NCBI GenBank assembly: GCA_020072805.1
Contig: JAIQGC010000002.1
Span: 1-64,000 of the forward strand
Direction of reading: 5' to 3'
Origin: Terriglobia bacterium
Lineage (GTDB): Bacteria > Acidobacteriota > Terriglobia > Acidiferrales > UBA7541
DNA: 64,000 nt
Both the position numbers and the translations under genes were made by a program. Below the pieces are notes generated by a model, which was given only the letters and a program-made list of their open reading frames with translations, made no database searches and was not told the DNA's origin. Each line of letters starts with the position of its first letter. The first letter of the stretch is position 1. Of the stretch, positions 17,626-27,800 are shown piece after piece.

Positions 17626-20600
17626 ATGGGAAGACTGACGGAAAAGACGCGGCTGCTGCGAGAGCTGCTGGGGCAGCGGATCCTGGTGCTGGACGGGGCC
17701 ATGGGCACGATGCTGCAGGAGCGCGAGCTGACGGCGGCGGACTTCGGCGGGGAGAAGCTGGAAGGGTGCAACGAGAATCTGGTACGGACGCGGCCGGACG
17801 TGATCCTGGACATCCATCGCGCGTATCTGGAGGCCGGCGCGGACATCATCGAGACGAACACGTTCGGAGGAACGCCGCTGGTGCTGGCGGAATACGGATT
17901 GGGAGCGCACGCGCGGGAAATCAACCGGATCGCGGCGGGGCTGGCGCGGCAGGCGGCGGATGCGGCGGCGACGGCGGGGAAGCCGCGGTTCGTGGCGGGT
18001 TCGGTGGGGCCGACGACGAAGGCCATCACGGTGACGGGAGGAGTGACGTTCGAGGAACTGCGGGAGAATTACCGCGAGCAGGTACGCGGGCTGATGGAGG
18101 GCGGGACGGACCTGCTGCTGGTGGAGACATGCCAGGACACGCGGAACATCAAGGCATGCATTCTGGCAATCCACGAAGTGTCGCGGGAGCTGGGCGAGGA
18201 GATCCCGTTCATCGTGTCGGTGACGATCGAGCCGATGGGGTCGATGCTGGCGGGGCAGAACGTGGAGGCCATGTGGGCTTCGCTGCGGCACGCGCATCCG
18301 CTGGGGTTCGGGATGAACTGCGCGACGGGGCCGGAGTTCATGACCGACCATTTGCGGACGCTGAGCCAGATCAGCGGGGAATATATTTCCTGCTACCCCA
18401 ACGCGGGACTGCCCAACGAGGAAGGAAAATATCTGGAGACGCCCACGTCGCTTGCGGCGCAACTGGAGCGGTTCGCGGACCACGGCTGGCTGAACATCGT
18501 GGGGGGCTGCTGCGGGACGACGGAGAAGCACATCCGGGCGATTGCGCAGATGGCCGAGGGCAAAAAGCCGAGGCCGAGGCCGGCGGCGGAGCACCGCGCG
18601 GTGTATTCGGGGATCGAGATGATCGAGGCGGAAGAGAGCACGAGGCCGCTGCTGGTGGGGGAGCGGACGAACGTGATCGGTTCGCGCCTCTTCAAGAATC
18701 TGGTGGCGGAAGAGAAGTGGGAAGAGGCCAGCGAAATCGCGCGGAGGCAGGTGCGCGGCGGAGCGCAGATCGTGGACGTCTGCCTGCAGAGCACGGAGCG
18801 GGACGAGAAGAAGGACATACCGCCGTTTTACGAGAAGCTGATCCGCAAGATCAAGGCGCCGGTGATGATTGACACGACGGACGCGGAAGCGCTGGCGCTG
18901 GCGCTGACCTACAGCCAGGGAAAAGCGATCATCAACTCGATCAACCTGGAGGACGGGGAGGAGAAATTCGAGCGGGTGGTACCCATCGCGAAGGAGTTCG
19001 GGGCGGCGGTGGTGGTGGGTTGCATCGACGAGGACCCGGCGCAGGCGCAGGCGTTCACGCGGGAGAGGAAGCTGGCGATCGCGCAGAGGTCCTACAAGCT
19101 GCTGACGGAGAAGTACGGGCTGGACCCGGAAGACATTATTTTCGATCCGCTGGTGTTTCCGTGCGCGACGGGAGACGAGAACTACATCGGCGGGGCGGTG
19201 GAGACGATGGAGGGGATCCGGCTGATCAAGCAGGCGCTGCCGGAGTCGCGGACGATTCTGGGAATTTCCAACGTATCGTTCGGATTGCCGGCGGGCGCGC
19301 GGGAGGTGGTGAATTCGGTTTTTCTCTACTACTGCACAAAGGCCGGGCTGGACCTGGCGATCGTGAACACGGAGAAGATCGAGCGCTTCGCGACGATTCC
19401 TGTGCACGAGAGGCAATTGGCGGAAGACCTGCTGTTTCAGCATCCACCCCGGGAGGTTCCCGCGGAGCATCCGCAGGCGGCGCTGCTGCGGAATGCGCCG
19501 GCGGACTGGAGGCAGCAGCCGAAGGAGCAGCGGGCGGCAATCAACCAGTTTCACATCGCGGCCATCGCGGAGCATTTCCGCACGGCGGTGAAAAAGGAAA
19601 AGAAGCAGCCAGCGGATGTGCCGCTGGACGAGCGGCTGGGGAATTATATTCTGGAGGGGACGCGGGACGGATTGGTGGAGGACCTGGAGCGCAAGAGGGC
19701 GGAAGGAACGCCGCCGCTGGAGATCATCAACGGGCCGCTGATGGCGGGGATGGCGGAGGTGGGGCGGCTCTTCAACAACAATGAATTGATCGTGGCGGAG
19801 GTCTTGCAGTCGGCGGAGGCGATGAAGGCGGCGGTGAGCCACCTGGAGCAGTACATGGAGAAGGCGGACACGGCGGCGCGGGGAAGGGTGATCCTGGCGA
19901 CGGTGAAGGGGGACGTGCACGACATCGGGAAGAACCTGGTAGAAATCATTTTCAAGAATAACGGATACGAGGTGGTGAATCTGGGGATCAAGGTGCCGCC
20001 GGAAGCCCTGATCGAGGCGTACGAGAAGCATAAGCCGGACGTGATCGGATTGTCGGGGCTGCTGGTGAAGAGCGCGCAGCAGATGGTGATCACGGCGGGA
20101 GATTTGCGGGAGGCGGGCGTGGAGGTGCCGCTGCTGGTGGGAGGAGCGGCGCTATCCGGGAAATTCACGCAGGGGAAGATCGCGCCGAGCTACGGGCAGG
20201 CGGTGTGCTACGCCAAGGATGCGATGACCGGGCTGCGGCTGATGAACGAGCTGATGGACCCGGGAACGCGCGAAGGGGTGTTGCAGGCGCACCGGGCGGC
20301 GGAAGGCGGAGCGGAGAGCGCAGCGGTTGCGGTGGAGGCGACGGTCGAGGATGAAACACGTTCGGCGCGGGTGCGGGCGGATCTACCCATACCGGAAGTG
20401 AAGGAGCTGGAGCGGAAGGTGCGGCTGGTGCCGGATCTGCGGGAAGTGTGGAGCTACATGAACCCATACATGCTCTACGGGCGGCACATGGGATTCAAGG
20501 GAGACTTCGAGAAGCAACTGGCGGCGCGGGAGGCGAAAGCGCTGGAACTGCAGGAAGGAATGGAAGAGGTGAAGCGGGAGGCCGCGGAGTTCATGAAGGT

Positions 20601-21192
20601 GCGCGCGGTATGGCAGTTCTTCGAAGCGGAAGCGGAGGGCAATTCCCTGCTGTTGTATGCGCCGGGAGGGACGGAGGCGGCGCATACGTTCCGGTTCAAG
20701 AGGCAGCGGGCGGGGGATCGCCTGTGCCTGGCGGATTACGTGCTGCCGAAGCAGAACGGAAAGAGGGATCACGTGGCGTTGTTCGTGGTGACGGCGGGAG
20801 AGGGAGTGCGGGAGAGGGCGGAGGCGGCGAAGAACGCGGGATATTATTTCAAGTCGCACGGATTGCAATCGCTGGCGATCGAGACGGCGGAGGCGTGCGC
20901 GGAATGGCTGCACCGGAGGATTCGCGAGGATTGGGGATTTCCGGATGCGCCGGAAATGACCATGGCGCAGAGGTTTACCTCGAAATATCGCGGGAAGCGG
21001 TACAGTTTCGGGTATCCGGCGTGCCCGGAGCTGGAGGATCAGACGGGAATGTGGAAGCTGCTGCGGCCGGAAGAGATCGGGGTGGAGCTGACGGAAGGGT
21101 TCATGATGGACCCAGAGGCGAGCGTGAGCGCGGTGGTGTTTCACCATCCGGATTGCGCGTATTTTTCGGTGGGGGAGAGTACGGAAGGATGA
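17626..21192 (+). CDS. metH: Cobalamin-dependent methionine synthase
   Basis: [23 protein letters not shown]12-binding DVHDIGKN, C-terminal activation domain. Likely start MGRLTEK within the ORF opening at 17536. Confidence 0.97.
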   Translation: MGRLTEKTRLLRELLGQRILVLDGAMGTMLQERELTAADFGGEKLEGCNENLVRTRPDVILDIHRAYLEAGADIIETNTFGGTPLVLAEYGLGAHAREINRIAAGLARQAADAAATAGKPRFVAGSVGPTTKAITVTGGVTFEELRENYREQVRGLMEGGTDLLLVETCQDTRNIKACILAIHEVSRELGEEIPFIVSVTIEPMGSMLAGQNVEAMWASLRHAHPLGFGMNCATGPEFMTDHLRTLSQISGEYISCYPNAGLPNEEGKYLETPTSLAAQLERFADHGWLNIVGGCCGTTEKHIRAIAQMAEGKKPRPRPAAEHRAVYSGIEMIEAEESTRPLLVGERTNVIGSRLFKNLVAEEKWEEASEIARRQVRGGAQIVDVCLQSTERDEKKDIPPFYEKLIRKIKAPVMIDTTDAEALALALTYSQGKAIINSINLEDGEEKFERVVPIAKEFGAAVVVGCIDEDPAQAQAFTRERKLAIAQRSYKLLTEKYGLDPEDIIFDPLVFPCATGDENYIGGAVETMEGIRLIKQALPESRTILGISNVSFGLPAGAREVVNSVFLYYCTKAGLDLAIVNTEKIERFATIPVHERQLAEDLLFQHPPREVPAEHPQAALLRNAPADWRQQPKEQRAAINQFHIAAIAEHFRTAVKKEKKQPADVPLDERLGNYILEGTRDGLVEDLERKRAEGTPPLEIINGPLMAGMAEVGRLFNNNELIVAEVLQSAEAMKAAVSHLEQYMEKADTAARGRVILATVKGDVHDIGKNLVEIIFKNNGYEVVNLGIKVPPEALIEAYEKHKPDVIGLSGLLVKSAQQMVITAGDLREAGVEVPLLVGGAALSGKFTQGKIAPSYGQAVCYAKDAMTGLRLMNELMDPGTREGVLQAHRAAEGGAESAAVAVEATVEDETRSARVRADLPIPEVKELERKVRLVPDLREVWSYMNPYMLYGRHMGFKGDFEKQLAAREAKALELQEGMEEVKREAAEFMKVRAVWQFFEAEAEGNSLLLYAPGGTEAAHTFRFKRQRAGDRLCLADYVLPKQNGKRDHVALFVVTAGEGVRERAEAAKNAGYYFKSHGLQSLAIETAEACAEWLHRRIREDWGFPDAPEMTMAQRFTSKYRGKRYSFGYPACPELEDQTGMWKLLRPEEIGVELTEGFMMDPEASVSAVVFHHPDCAYFSVGESTEG

Positions 21193-21215
21193 GAAAGCGA
21201 AGAGAAAGAAAAGGC

Positions 21216-21235
21216 CCGCCCTCTAAAGAGGGCGG
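21216..21235. repeat. Hairpin repeat CCGCCCTCTAAAGAGGGCGG between convergent metH and DegT genes
   Basis: Palindrome; the minus strand continues into GCCTTTTCTTTCTC. Confidence 0.85.
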
Positions 21236-21334
21236 CTACAGACGGGATGCGCACTGCAGCGGAGTTTAAGCGAGTGGCGTTGGTTGGAGCAGAGTGAAAA
21301 TTTCCAGAGACAGCCGCATTTTCCAAATAAAAAA

Positions 21335-22441
21335 TTATTTTCCGGAGACGACGGCGAGGAGGGATTGGGCGGCGTATTGGGCCTGCTCGTTGGTCATTTC
21401 GGGGAAGAGGGGCATGCTGAAGACGCGGGAGCAGGCACGCTCGGTGTGGGGAAAGCTGCCGGGGCGGTGGGCGAGCGGGGCGTAGGCCTTTTGCAGGTGG
21501 ACAGGGACGGGATAGTGGATGGCGGTGGCCACGCCGCGCTTTTCCAGTTCGGCGCGGACGGCGTCGCGGTTTTCGACGTAGACGACAAAGAGGTGATGAG
21601 AGGATTCGGCGTGGGGCGCGGCCTGGGGGAATTGCACAAGTGAGCCGGCGAGGAGCTTGCGGTAGAGGGCGGAGAGTTCGCGGCGGCGGGCGTTCCAGGC
21701 TTCGAGGTGGCGGAGCTTGACGCGGAGGACAGCGCCCTGAAAGCCGTCCATGCGGTAGTTAAAGCCGACGAAATCGTGGTAGTAGCGGGTGACCTGGCCG
21801 TGGTCGCGCAGGATGCGCGCGGCGGCGGCGATGGAGTCATCGTTGGTGGTGAGTGCGCCGCCTTCGCCGTAAGCGCCTAGATTCTTTCCGGGATAAAAAC
21901 TGAAAGCAGCCGCTTTGCCGAAGCCGCCGATGCGCTTGCCGCGGTAACGGGCGCCGTGCGCCTGGCAGGCGTCCTCGATGAGAACGAGTTTGTGGCGATC
22001 GGCGATGGCCAGGAGGGAGTCGAGGTCAGCGGGGAGGCCGTAGAGATGTACGGGGACGATGGCGCGGGTGCGGGGGGTGAGGGCGGCTTCGACGGCGCGG
22101 GGATCGAGATTGGCGGTGGCGGGGTCGATATCCACGAAGACGGGTTTGGCGCCGGTGTAGGAGATGGCTTCGGCGGTGGCGATGAAGGTGTTGGGAGAGG
22201 TGATGACTTCGTCGCCGGGAGCGACGCCGGATGCGAGCAGGGCGATGTGCAGGGCGCTCGTGCCGGTGTTCATGGCGACGCAATGTTTGGTTTCGCAGAA
22301 GGAGGCGAACTCCCGTTCGAAGAGGGAGACTTCTTCGCCGAGGATGAAGGAGGCGTTTTGGCAGACGCGGTCAAGGGCATCGAGGATTTCCTGGCGGAGA
22401 GAGGCGTACTGCATTTTGAGATCGAAATAGGGAACGTTCAT
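21335..22441 (-). CDS. DegT/DnrJ/EryC1/StrS-family PLP sugar aminotransferase
   Basis: GTSALHIAL, EDACQAHGARYRGKRIG, FSFYPGKNLGAYGEGG. Start MNVPYFDL inside the longer ORF. Confidence 0.93.
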   Translation of the reverse strand: MNVPYFDLKMQYASLRQEILDALDRVCQNASFILGEEVSLFEREFASFCETKHCVAMNTGTSALHIALLASGVAPGDEVITSPNTFIATAEAISYTGAKPVFVDIDPATANLDPRAVEAALTPRTRAIVPVHLYGLPADLDSLLAIADRHKLVLIEDACQAHGARYRGKRIGGFGKAAAFSFYPGKNLGAYGEGGALTTNDDSIAAAARILRDHGQVTRYYHDFVGFNYRMDGFQGAVLRVKLRHLEAWNARRRELSALYRKLLAGSLVQFPQAAPHAESSHHLFVVYVENRDAVRAELEKRGVATAIHYPVPVHLQKAYAPLAHRPGSFPHTERACSRVFSMPLFPEMTNEQAQYAAQSLLAVVSGK

Positions 22442-22956
22442 GGGCGCGGACTCTCTTGTGAGGCGGGAGCGGAAGGACGTAGCCTGGCGAACCAAAAAGC
22501 GGCCAGGAGCTGGGCGGTCAGGGCGCCGGAGCCATCAATGAGGACATCGCGCAGGGAAGGGCCGCGGCCGAAGACAAAGATCTGGTGAAATTCATCGGAA
22601 GCGGCCCAGAGAACGGCCAGTCCGAGGGCCGCGAGACTCCAGGAAAGATGCCAGCCGGGGCGGCCGCGGCGGATGCCGTGGAGAAGGAGGAGGCTGAAGA
22701 GCAGGTATTCGAAAACGTGAGCGAACTTGCGGATGAGATGGTGAATGTGGCCGATGGCTCGGGGGGAAGCGTTGGGGAGAAGCCAATGGAGGAGTGGAAA
22801 AAGCCAGCGGGAGGTGGCCGCCTCGGAGAAAACGGCAGTGGAAAAAATCCAGATGACCAGGGCCCAGGCGAGAACCGGCCCCCAATAGCGAAGCCAGTGC
22901 TGAGGAGGGAGAGCCGATTCGTCAGGGGCGGGATTGGATGTGAACAAGTTCGACAA
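22438..22956 (-). CDS. VanZ-like family membrane protein
   Basis: Small multi-TM protein with RKFAHVFEYLLFS and SDEFHQ; overlaps DegT start by 4 bp. Confidence 0.82.
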   Translation of the reverse strand: MSNLFTSNPAPDESALPPQHWLRYWGPVLAWALVIWIFSTAVFSEAATSRWLFPLLHWLLPNASPRAIGHIHHLIRKFAHVFEYLLFSLLLLHGIRRGRPGWHLSWSLAALGLAVLWAASDEFHQIFVFGRGPSLRDVLIDGSGALTAQLLAAFWFARLRPSAPASQESPRP

Positions 22957-23039
22957 GATCAGTGCTTCCCCCTAGCGCGCGGCATGGAAGAACCTATTGT
23001 GACAGATCGAGAAGGAAATGGGCAATGCGGCGGTGAGGA

Positions 23040-23963
23040 TTAGCCGCCCGCGGCAGGAGGCATCTCGATCGTTTGGACGGGACTGCGGCCGCGGAGCTTG
23101 GCGCGGGCCCTGGAGAGAAGGCCGGCGAGAACCATCCCGGAACCGGAGGCGAGGAATTTCAGGGAACGCCAATAGAGACGCGCGCGGAGGCCGCGATGGA
23201 ACCAGAAGAAAACGGGGCCGCCGAGGAAAGCGCGGCGTTCAAAGCGGCCGGCGGAGCCGCCGGGATAACCGCCGAGTTGTTCCTTGCGGACGAGCAAGGC
23301 CATGGAGTCGAGAAAGCGGCCGACCTGATGGACGGTGTTGTTTTCGTGGATGCGATAGAGGGTCGTGGGGTGGGAGAGGATATGAACGGTGCGGCCGGAA
23401 TAGGCGAGTTTGAGGGAGAGGTCGTCAATATCGGAGGGAAAGAAATCGAGGGTCCAGCCGCCAACGGCAGCGAAGACATCGCGATCGATAACGATGGCGC
23501 TGGCGCTGCCGCGATAGGTGCGGTCTTTGCGGACGAGAGCGGGATAGACAGCCACCTGAAGACAAGAGCCGAAGGAGAGGAAGCTGGGAGAGGGAGGAGG
23601 TCCAGAGAAGAAAAGAAGGCGGCCAAGAAGGATGGCGGGCTGCTGAAGGGAGATGATGCGGGCAAAGGAATCGAGAGCCCAGGGAAGGAGCAGGTCATCG
23701 CCATCTAGGAAGACGAGGAAGCGGCCGCGGGCGACGGAAGCGCCGAGGTTGCGGGCGGCGTTGGGGCCCTGGTTGAGGGGCTGCTTGAGGAGATGAATAC
23801 GATCACCAAACTGTTCGAGGAGTTGCACAGAACCGTCGGAGGAAGCGTCGTCGACGACAATCACTTCCCTGCCGGCGAAAGACTGAGCGAGGGCGGAATC
23901 AACGGTGTGGCGGATGAACTGCTTCTGGTTGTGGCAAGTGATGATGATGCTGAATGGAAGCAA
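23040..23963 (-). CDS. Glycosyltransferase family 2
   Basis: FSIIITCHNQ, VIVVDDASSDGS, FLDGDDLLLP. Confidence 0.92.
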   Translation of the reverse strand: MLPFSIIITCHNQKQFIRHTVDSALAQSFAGREVIVVDDASSDGSVQLLEQFGDRIHLLKQPLNQGPNAARNLGASVARGRFLVFLDGDDLLLPWALDSFARIISLQQPAILLGRLLFFSGPPPSPSFLSFGSCLQVAVYPALVRKDRTYRGSASAIVIDRDVFAAVGGWTLDFFPSDIDDLSLKLAYSGRTVHILSHPTTLYRIHENNTVHQVGRFLDSMALLVRKEQLGGYPGGSAGRFERRAFLGGPVFFWFHRGLRARLYWRSLKFLASGSGMVLAGLLSRARAKLRGRSPVQTIEMPPAAGG

Positions 23964-23966
23964 AGG

Positions 23967-24809
23967 TCACCCTGCAAGCGGAAGAAGATTCGGGGGAAGG
24001 TCGAAGAAGCGCACGTTCCAGTCGGAGCCCTCGGCGACGAGAGCGGCGGAATAGTCCTGCGCGGGAGAAAAAGAAAGAAGAGACCAGCGGGCGGAATCGG
24101 CGCTGCGCAGAATGGGAGGCTGTCCAGGGGCTAGGGAGACATCGAAGCTGTGCAGGGGGATGTGGAGGCCCTGGCCACGGGCTTTGACATAGGCTTCCTT
24201 GCGGGTCCAGCAGTTGAAAAAGCCGCGGGTATGAAGATCAGGAGAAAGAGAGAGTAATTCACTGCGTTCCGCCGGGGAAAAGAAACGCCCGGCGATTTCC
24301 GCGGAGGCGAAATCGGGGCGAAATTTTTCGAGGTCGATCCCAAGCTCAGAGCGGAGAGCAAAGGCGCAAAGAGCCAGGCCGTGGGAGTGGGAGAGGTTGA
24401 AGCGCAAATCGGGCGCTTCCGCGCCGCGGGCGGAGGGGGGAGGAAGAAAAGGCTTGCCGTGGGGGCCCTTGAGGAGAGAGACCTCCGCGGGAGGAGTGCG
24501 GAGATAGCTTCCGAGGAGGAGTCGGAGGGCGCCACGAGCGGCGATGAAATGATCGTGGTCAGAGGCAAAAACAAAGCGGCGCGCGCGGGCAATCTCCCCG
24601 GGGAGAAGAGAGGAAGCAAGGATTTGGAAAGAGGAAGGAGGGAGGTCCAGGGGAAAGCGCCAGACGTGCAGATCGCCGGGAGAAAGAGAGAGAGAGGAAG
24701 GAGGCAAAGACCAGGGGACGAGAGGGTCCGCGGAAGAGAGATTGAGGACGGCGGGGATGGAGTTGCCGGGGAGGGTAGGAGAAGAAGAAGCCAGGGCGTG
24801 CGTGTTCAT
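23967..24809 (-). CDS. 4'-phosphopantetheinyl transferase (Sfp type)
   Basis: FNLSHSHGLAL, LGIDLEKFRPD, CWTRKEAYVKARGQGL. Confidence 0.92.
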   Translation of the reverse strand: MNTHALASSSPTLPGNSIPAVLNLSSADPLVPWSLPPSSLSLSPGDLHVWRFPLDLPPSSFQILASSLLPGEIARARRFVFASDHDHFIAARGALRLLLGSYLRTPPAEVSLLKGPHGKPFLPPPSARGAEAPDLRFNLSHSHGLALCAFALRSELGIDLEKFRPDFASAEIAGRFFSPAERSELLSLSPDLHTRGFFNCWTRKEAYVKARGQGLHIPLHSFDVSLAPGQPPILRSADSARWSLLSFSPAQDYSAALVAEGSDWNVRFFDLPPNLLPLAG

Positions 24810-27800
24810 CGGCGCACCGAGGAGAGATCAAGGGTAAATTCCTTTGCGCCGCGGGGAGCAGCGGCTCCGGCGCGGTCCAGAGAGGCGCGCAAGAGAAGGG
24901 CGAGCTGGCGGACAAAAGGCTCGACGAGGCTGCCTTTGGGGCTGATGGGCAGAGAGTAGAGGCGCACGCCGCCCTGGGCGATACGGCCCCAGCCGCCGAG
25001 GCGGTCACCCATTCCGGCGAGATGACGCTCGGGAAGGAAGACAGTCAGTTCACCGGGGTAGGGTTTGACGTCGTAGTGGGCCAGAGCGTCGTCATAGAGA
25101 TCGGCAATTTTGAGGTGATGGAATTCGGCGGCGGCGCCGGGGCGGAAGCGGCGGACCGCGGCGGCGAGAGCAACGCGCGCGGAAACGCGGGCACGGGAGA
25201 TTTCCACGCGGAGTTTATCGAGGAAGAAGTCGAATTTGGCGGCGCCTTCGGCGGCGAAGAGATTGCGGAGATGGAAATAGGGGTTGAGGAAGAAGCGATT
25301 GGCGATGCGCTGAGGGAGAGGGAGAGGCCAGGGAATGGCGCGGACATTGAAATTTTCGATCATGGCGACCAAGCCGACGGACTGGCCGGCTTCGCGGAGC
25401 TGGCGGGCCATTTCGAGCGCGATGGTGCCGCCGAGGCAATATCCGCCGAGCATGTAGGGACCCTGGGGCTGCACCTGGCGAAGTTCGTCAATATAGCGGC
25501 GGGCAACGACTTCGAAGCGCGGGTCAATCTCGGCCTGGCCATCGAGACCGAGGGATTGCAGGCCGTAAACAGGCTGGTCGGGACCGAGGCAGGAAGCGAG
25601 CGAGCGGTAGAGGAGGACGTTGCCTTCGGCGGCATGAACGAGGAAGAGCGGAATGCGCGGGCCGGTAGTTTGAATGGGAACAAGAGACTGCCAGTCCACC
25701 TGAGCGGAGGGGCGAGCAAGCCGGCGGGCAAGTTTGCGAGGAGTAGAAGCCTGATAGAGAAGGGCGAGAGGAGCAGTGATGCCCAATTCGCGTTCGATAC
25801 TCGCAAAGAGCTGGGCGGCGAGCATGGAATGGCCGCCGAGAGCAAAGAAATCGTCATCGGGCTGAAGAGAGCGCAGGTGCAGAACGCGGCGCCAGAGATC
25901 GAGCATGGAATGGAGCAAGGCGGGGTCGTCGCCCGCGGCAGCGGAGGAGGCGGCCGGAGAATCCATCCGGGCGGGCGGCGCGGCAGCGGGAGAAGCGTCT
26001 GGAGAAGAGAAGGTGTAGAGAAGTTCCGGAGCGGAGAGGGAGGGGGGCTGCTTGAGGCGAGCCAGTTCGAGGGCGTCGCGGGAAGGGTCGGCGACGATGT
26101 CCATGAGGATGGCATCGAGCGAGGCGAGCCATTCCTCGGCGGTGGAATTCTTGAACAGAGCCAAATCGTAATGGCAGTGGAGAAGGAGCGAGTCGCCGGC
26201 TTCGATGGCGTTCAGATACCACTCGAAGGATTCGAAGCTCTTGGGATTGGGCTGGTAATCGAGAGAAAAACCGGATTGCGGAAGTTCATGGGGCAAAAAC
26301 TTCTTGACGCTGGTGAGGCCGGCGGAAACCGGGGAGACGCCGGGCATGGGGGAAACGGGACGGAGATCCTGAAGGAGGCTGACCAGGGTGAAGGCGGAAT
26401 GATCATGAGCCGCGCCCAACTCCTGCTGAACGCGGGAGAGGAAGGAGCCGACGGATTCGCCATCGCGAAGATCGACGAGGAAAGGAAGAAGGCTGACGCA
26501 ATGGCCGACGAGGCCGGGATTGCCGGCGACGGGCTGTTCGGCGGTGGGGAGGGAGAGGACGAAGCGGCGCTGGCGGGAAACGCGAGCGAGAAGGAGAGAA
26601 AGAGCGCCGAGAATGACGGTGAAGAAGCTGTAGTTGTTCCTGGCGGCGAGGGCCCTGAGCTTCTGCACGGTGGAGGGGGGCACGGTGCGTTCGATGCGGC
26701 GAGCGGCGAATTCACGGCGCGCCGAGCGCGGGCGATCGGAGGGAAGAACCAGGACGGGAAAGCCGGAAGCAAACCGGGACTGCCAATAGCCGCGGGCTTC
26801 GGCAAAATCGGCGGATTGCGAGCGCAGGGCAAGATCGCGGGCGTAATCGGCGTAGCTGCCCGGCGGGGGCAGCTCGGCGGGAGTTCCGGAGAGTTCCTCG
26901 GAGTAGAAGGCGCAGAGGTCGTGGATGAGGACGTCGAGGGACCAGCCGTCGCAGATGACATGGTGGCCGGTGAATATCACGGCGGCGGAATCGGCGCCGA
27001 GCAGGACGATCTGGCTGCGGAAAAGAGGCCCGCCCGGCAGAGAAAAGGTGCGGGCAGTTTCAAGGGCGATGATTTTAGCGAAGCGCTCTTCGCGATCGGA
27101 TGCGGAGGAGAGGTCGGTGACGGGCACGTCCAGGGAGAGGGACGGAGCCAGGCGCATGGCCGAACCGGTTTCATCGAAGGAGGCGCGCAGGGCATCGTGG
27201 CGAGCGACGAGGCGATGGAGCGCGCGGGTCATTTTGGGGACGGAGATGGTCCCGGTGAAACGGAGAGTCATGGACTCGTTGTAGGAGGCGGAGAGGCTGG
27301 CGGAAAGGCGCGAGGAGAAAAAGATGCCGCGCTGCGGGACGGTGGATTCAACGGTGACGACCGCGGGAGGCGCCGGAGCGGGAGCCGGGGAGGAAGCCGG
27401 CGCAGGGACGGAAGAGGAGGAAGGAGCAGGCGTGCGCGGCTGTTCCACGCCGCCTTTTTCGAGCAGGCCGACGAGCCGGGCGATGGTCCGGGACTGCTCG
27501 GCGATAATTTCTTCCAGGCGGGAACTGTCCGCGCGGAGGGGAGCGGGAGCAGGCGGAAGAGCAGCCGGGAGAATAGGAGGAGTAACCGAGGGAGCAGCGG
27601 CCGAAAGAGGAGCAGTGACAGGAGCGGTAGCGGCAAACTGATCGGGAGGAAGCGTTTTGTCGAGATGTTCGGCGACCATCTCGGCGTTGGGCAGCTGATT
27701 CATGAGCTGGCTGAAGCTGATCTTCGCGCCGAACTCCTTGCGGATGGCGAAAGAGACCTGGGTAAGAGAGAGCGAATCGAAACCCTGTTCGAGAAAAGTG

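Noticed and set aside
17314-20031. 905-aa minus-strand ORF opposite metH
   Set aside because: Arg/Leu/His-rich antisense artefact; metH has full domain motifs on the + strand.
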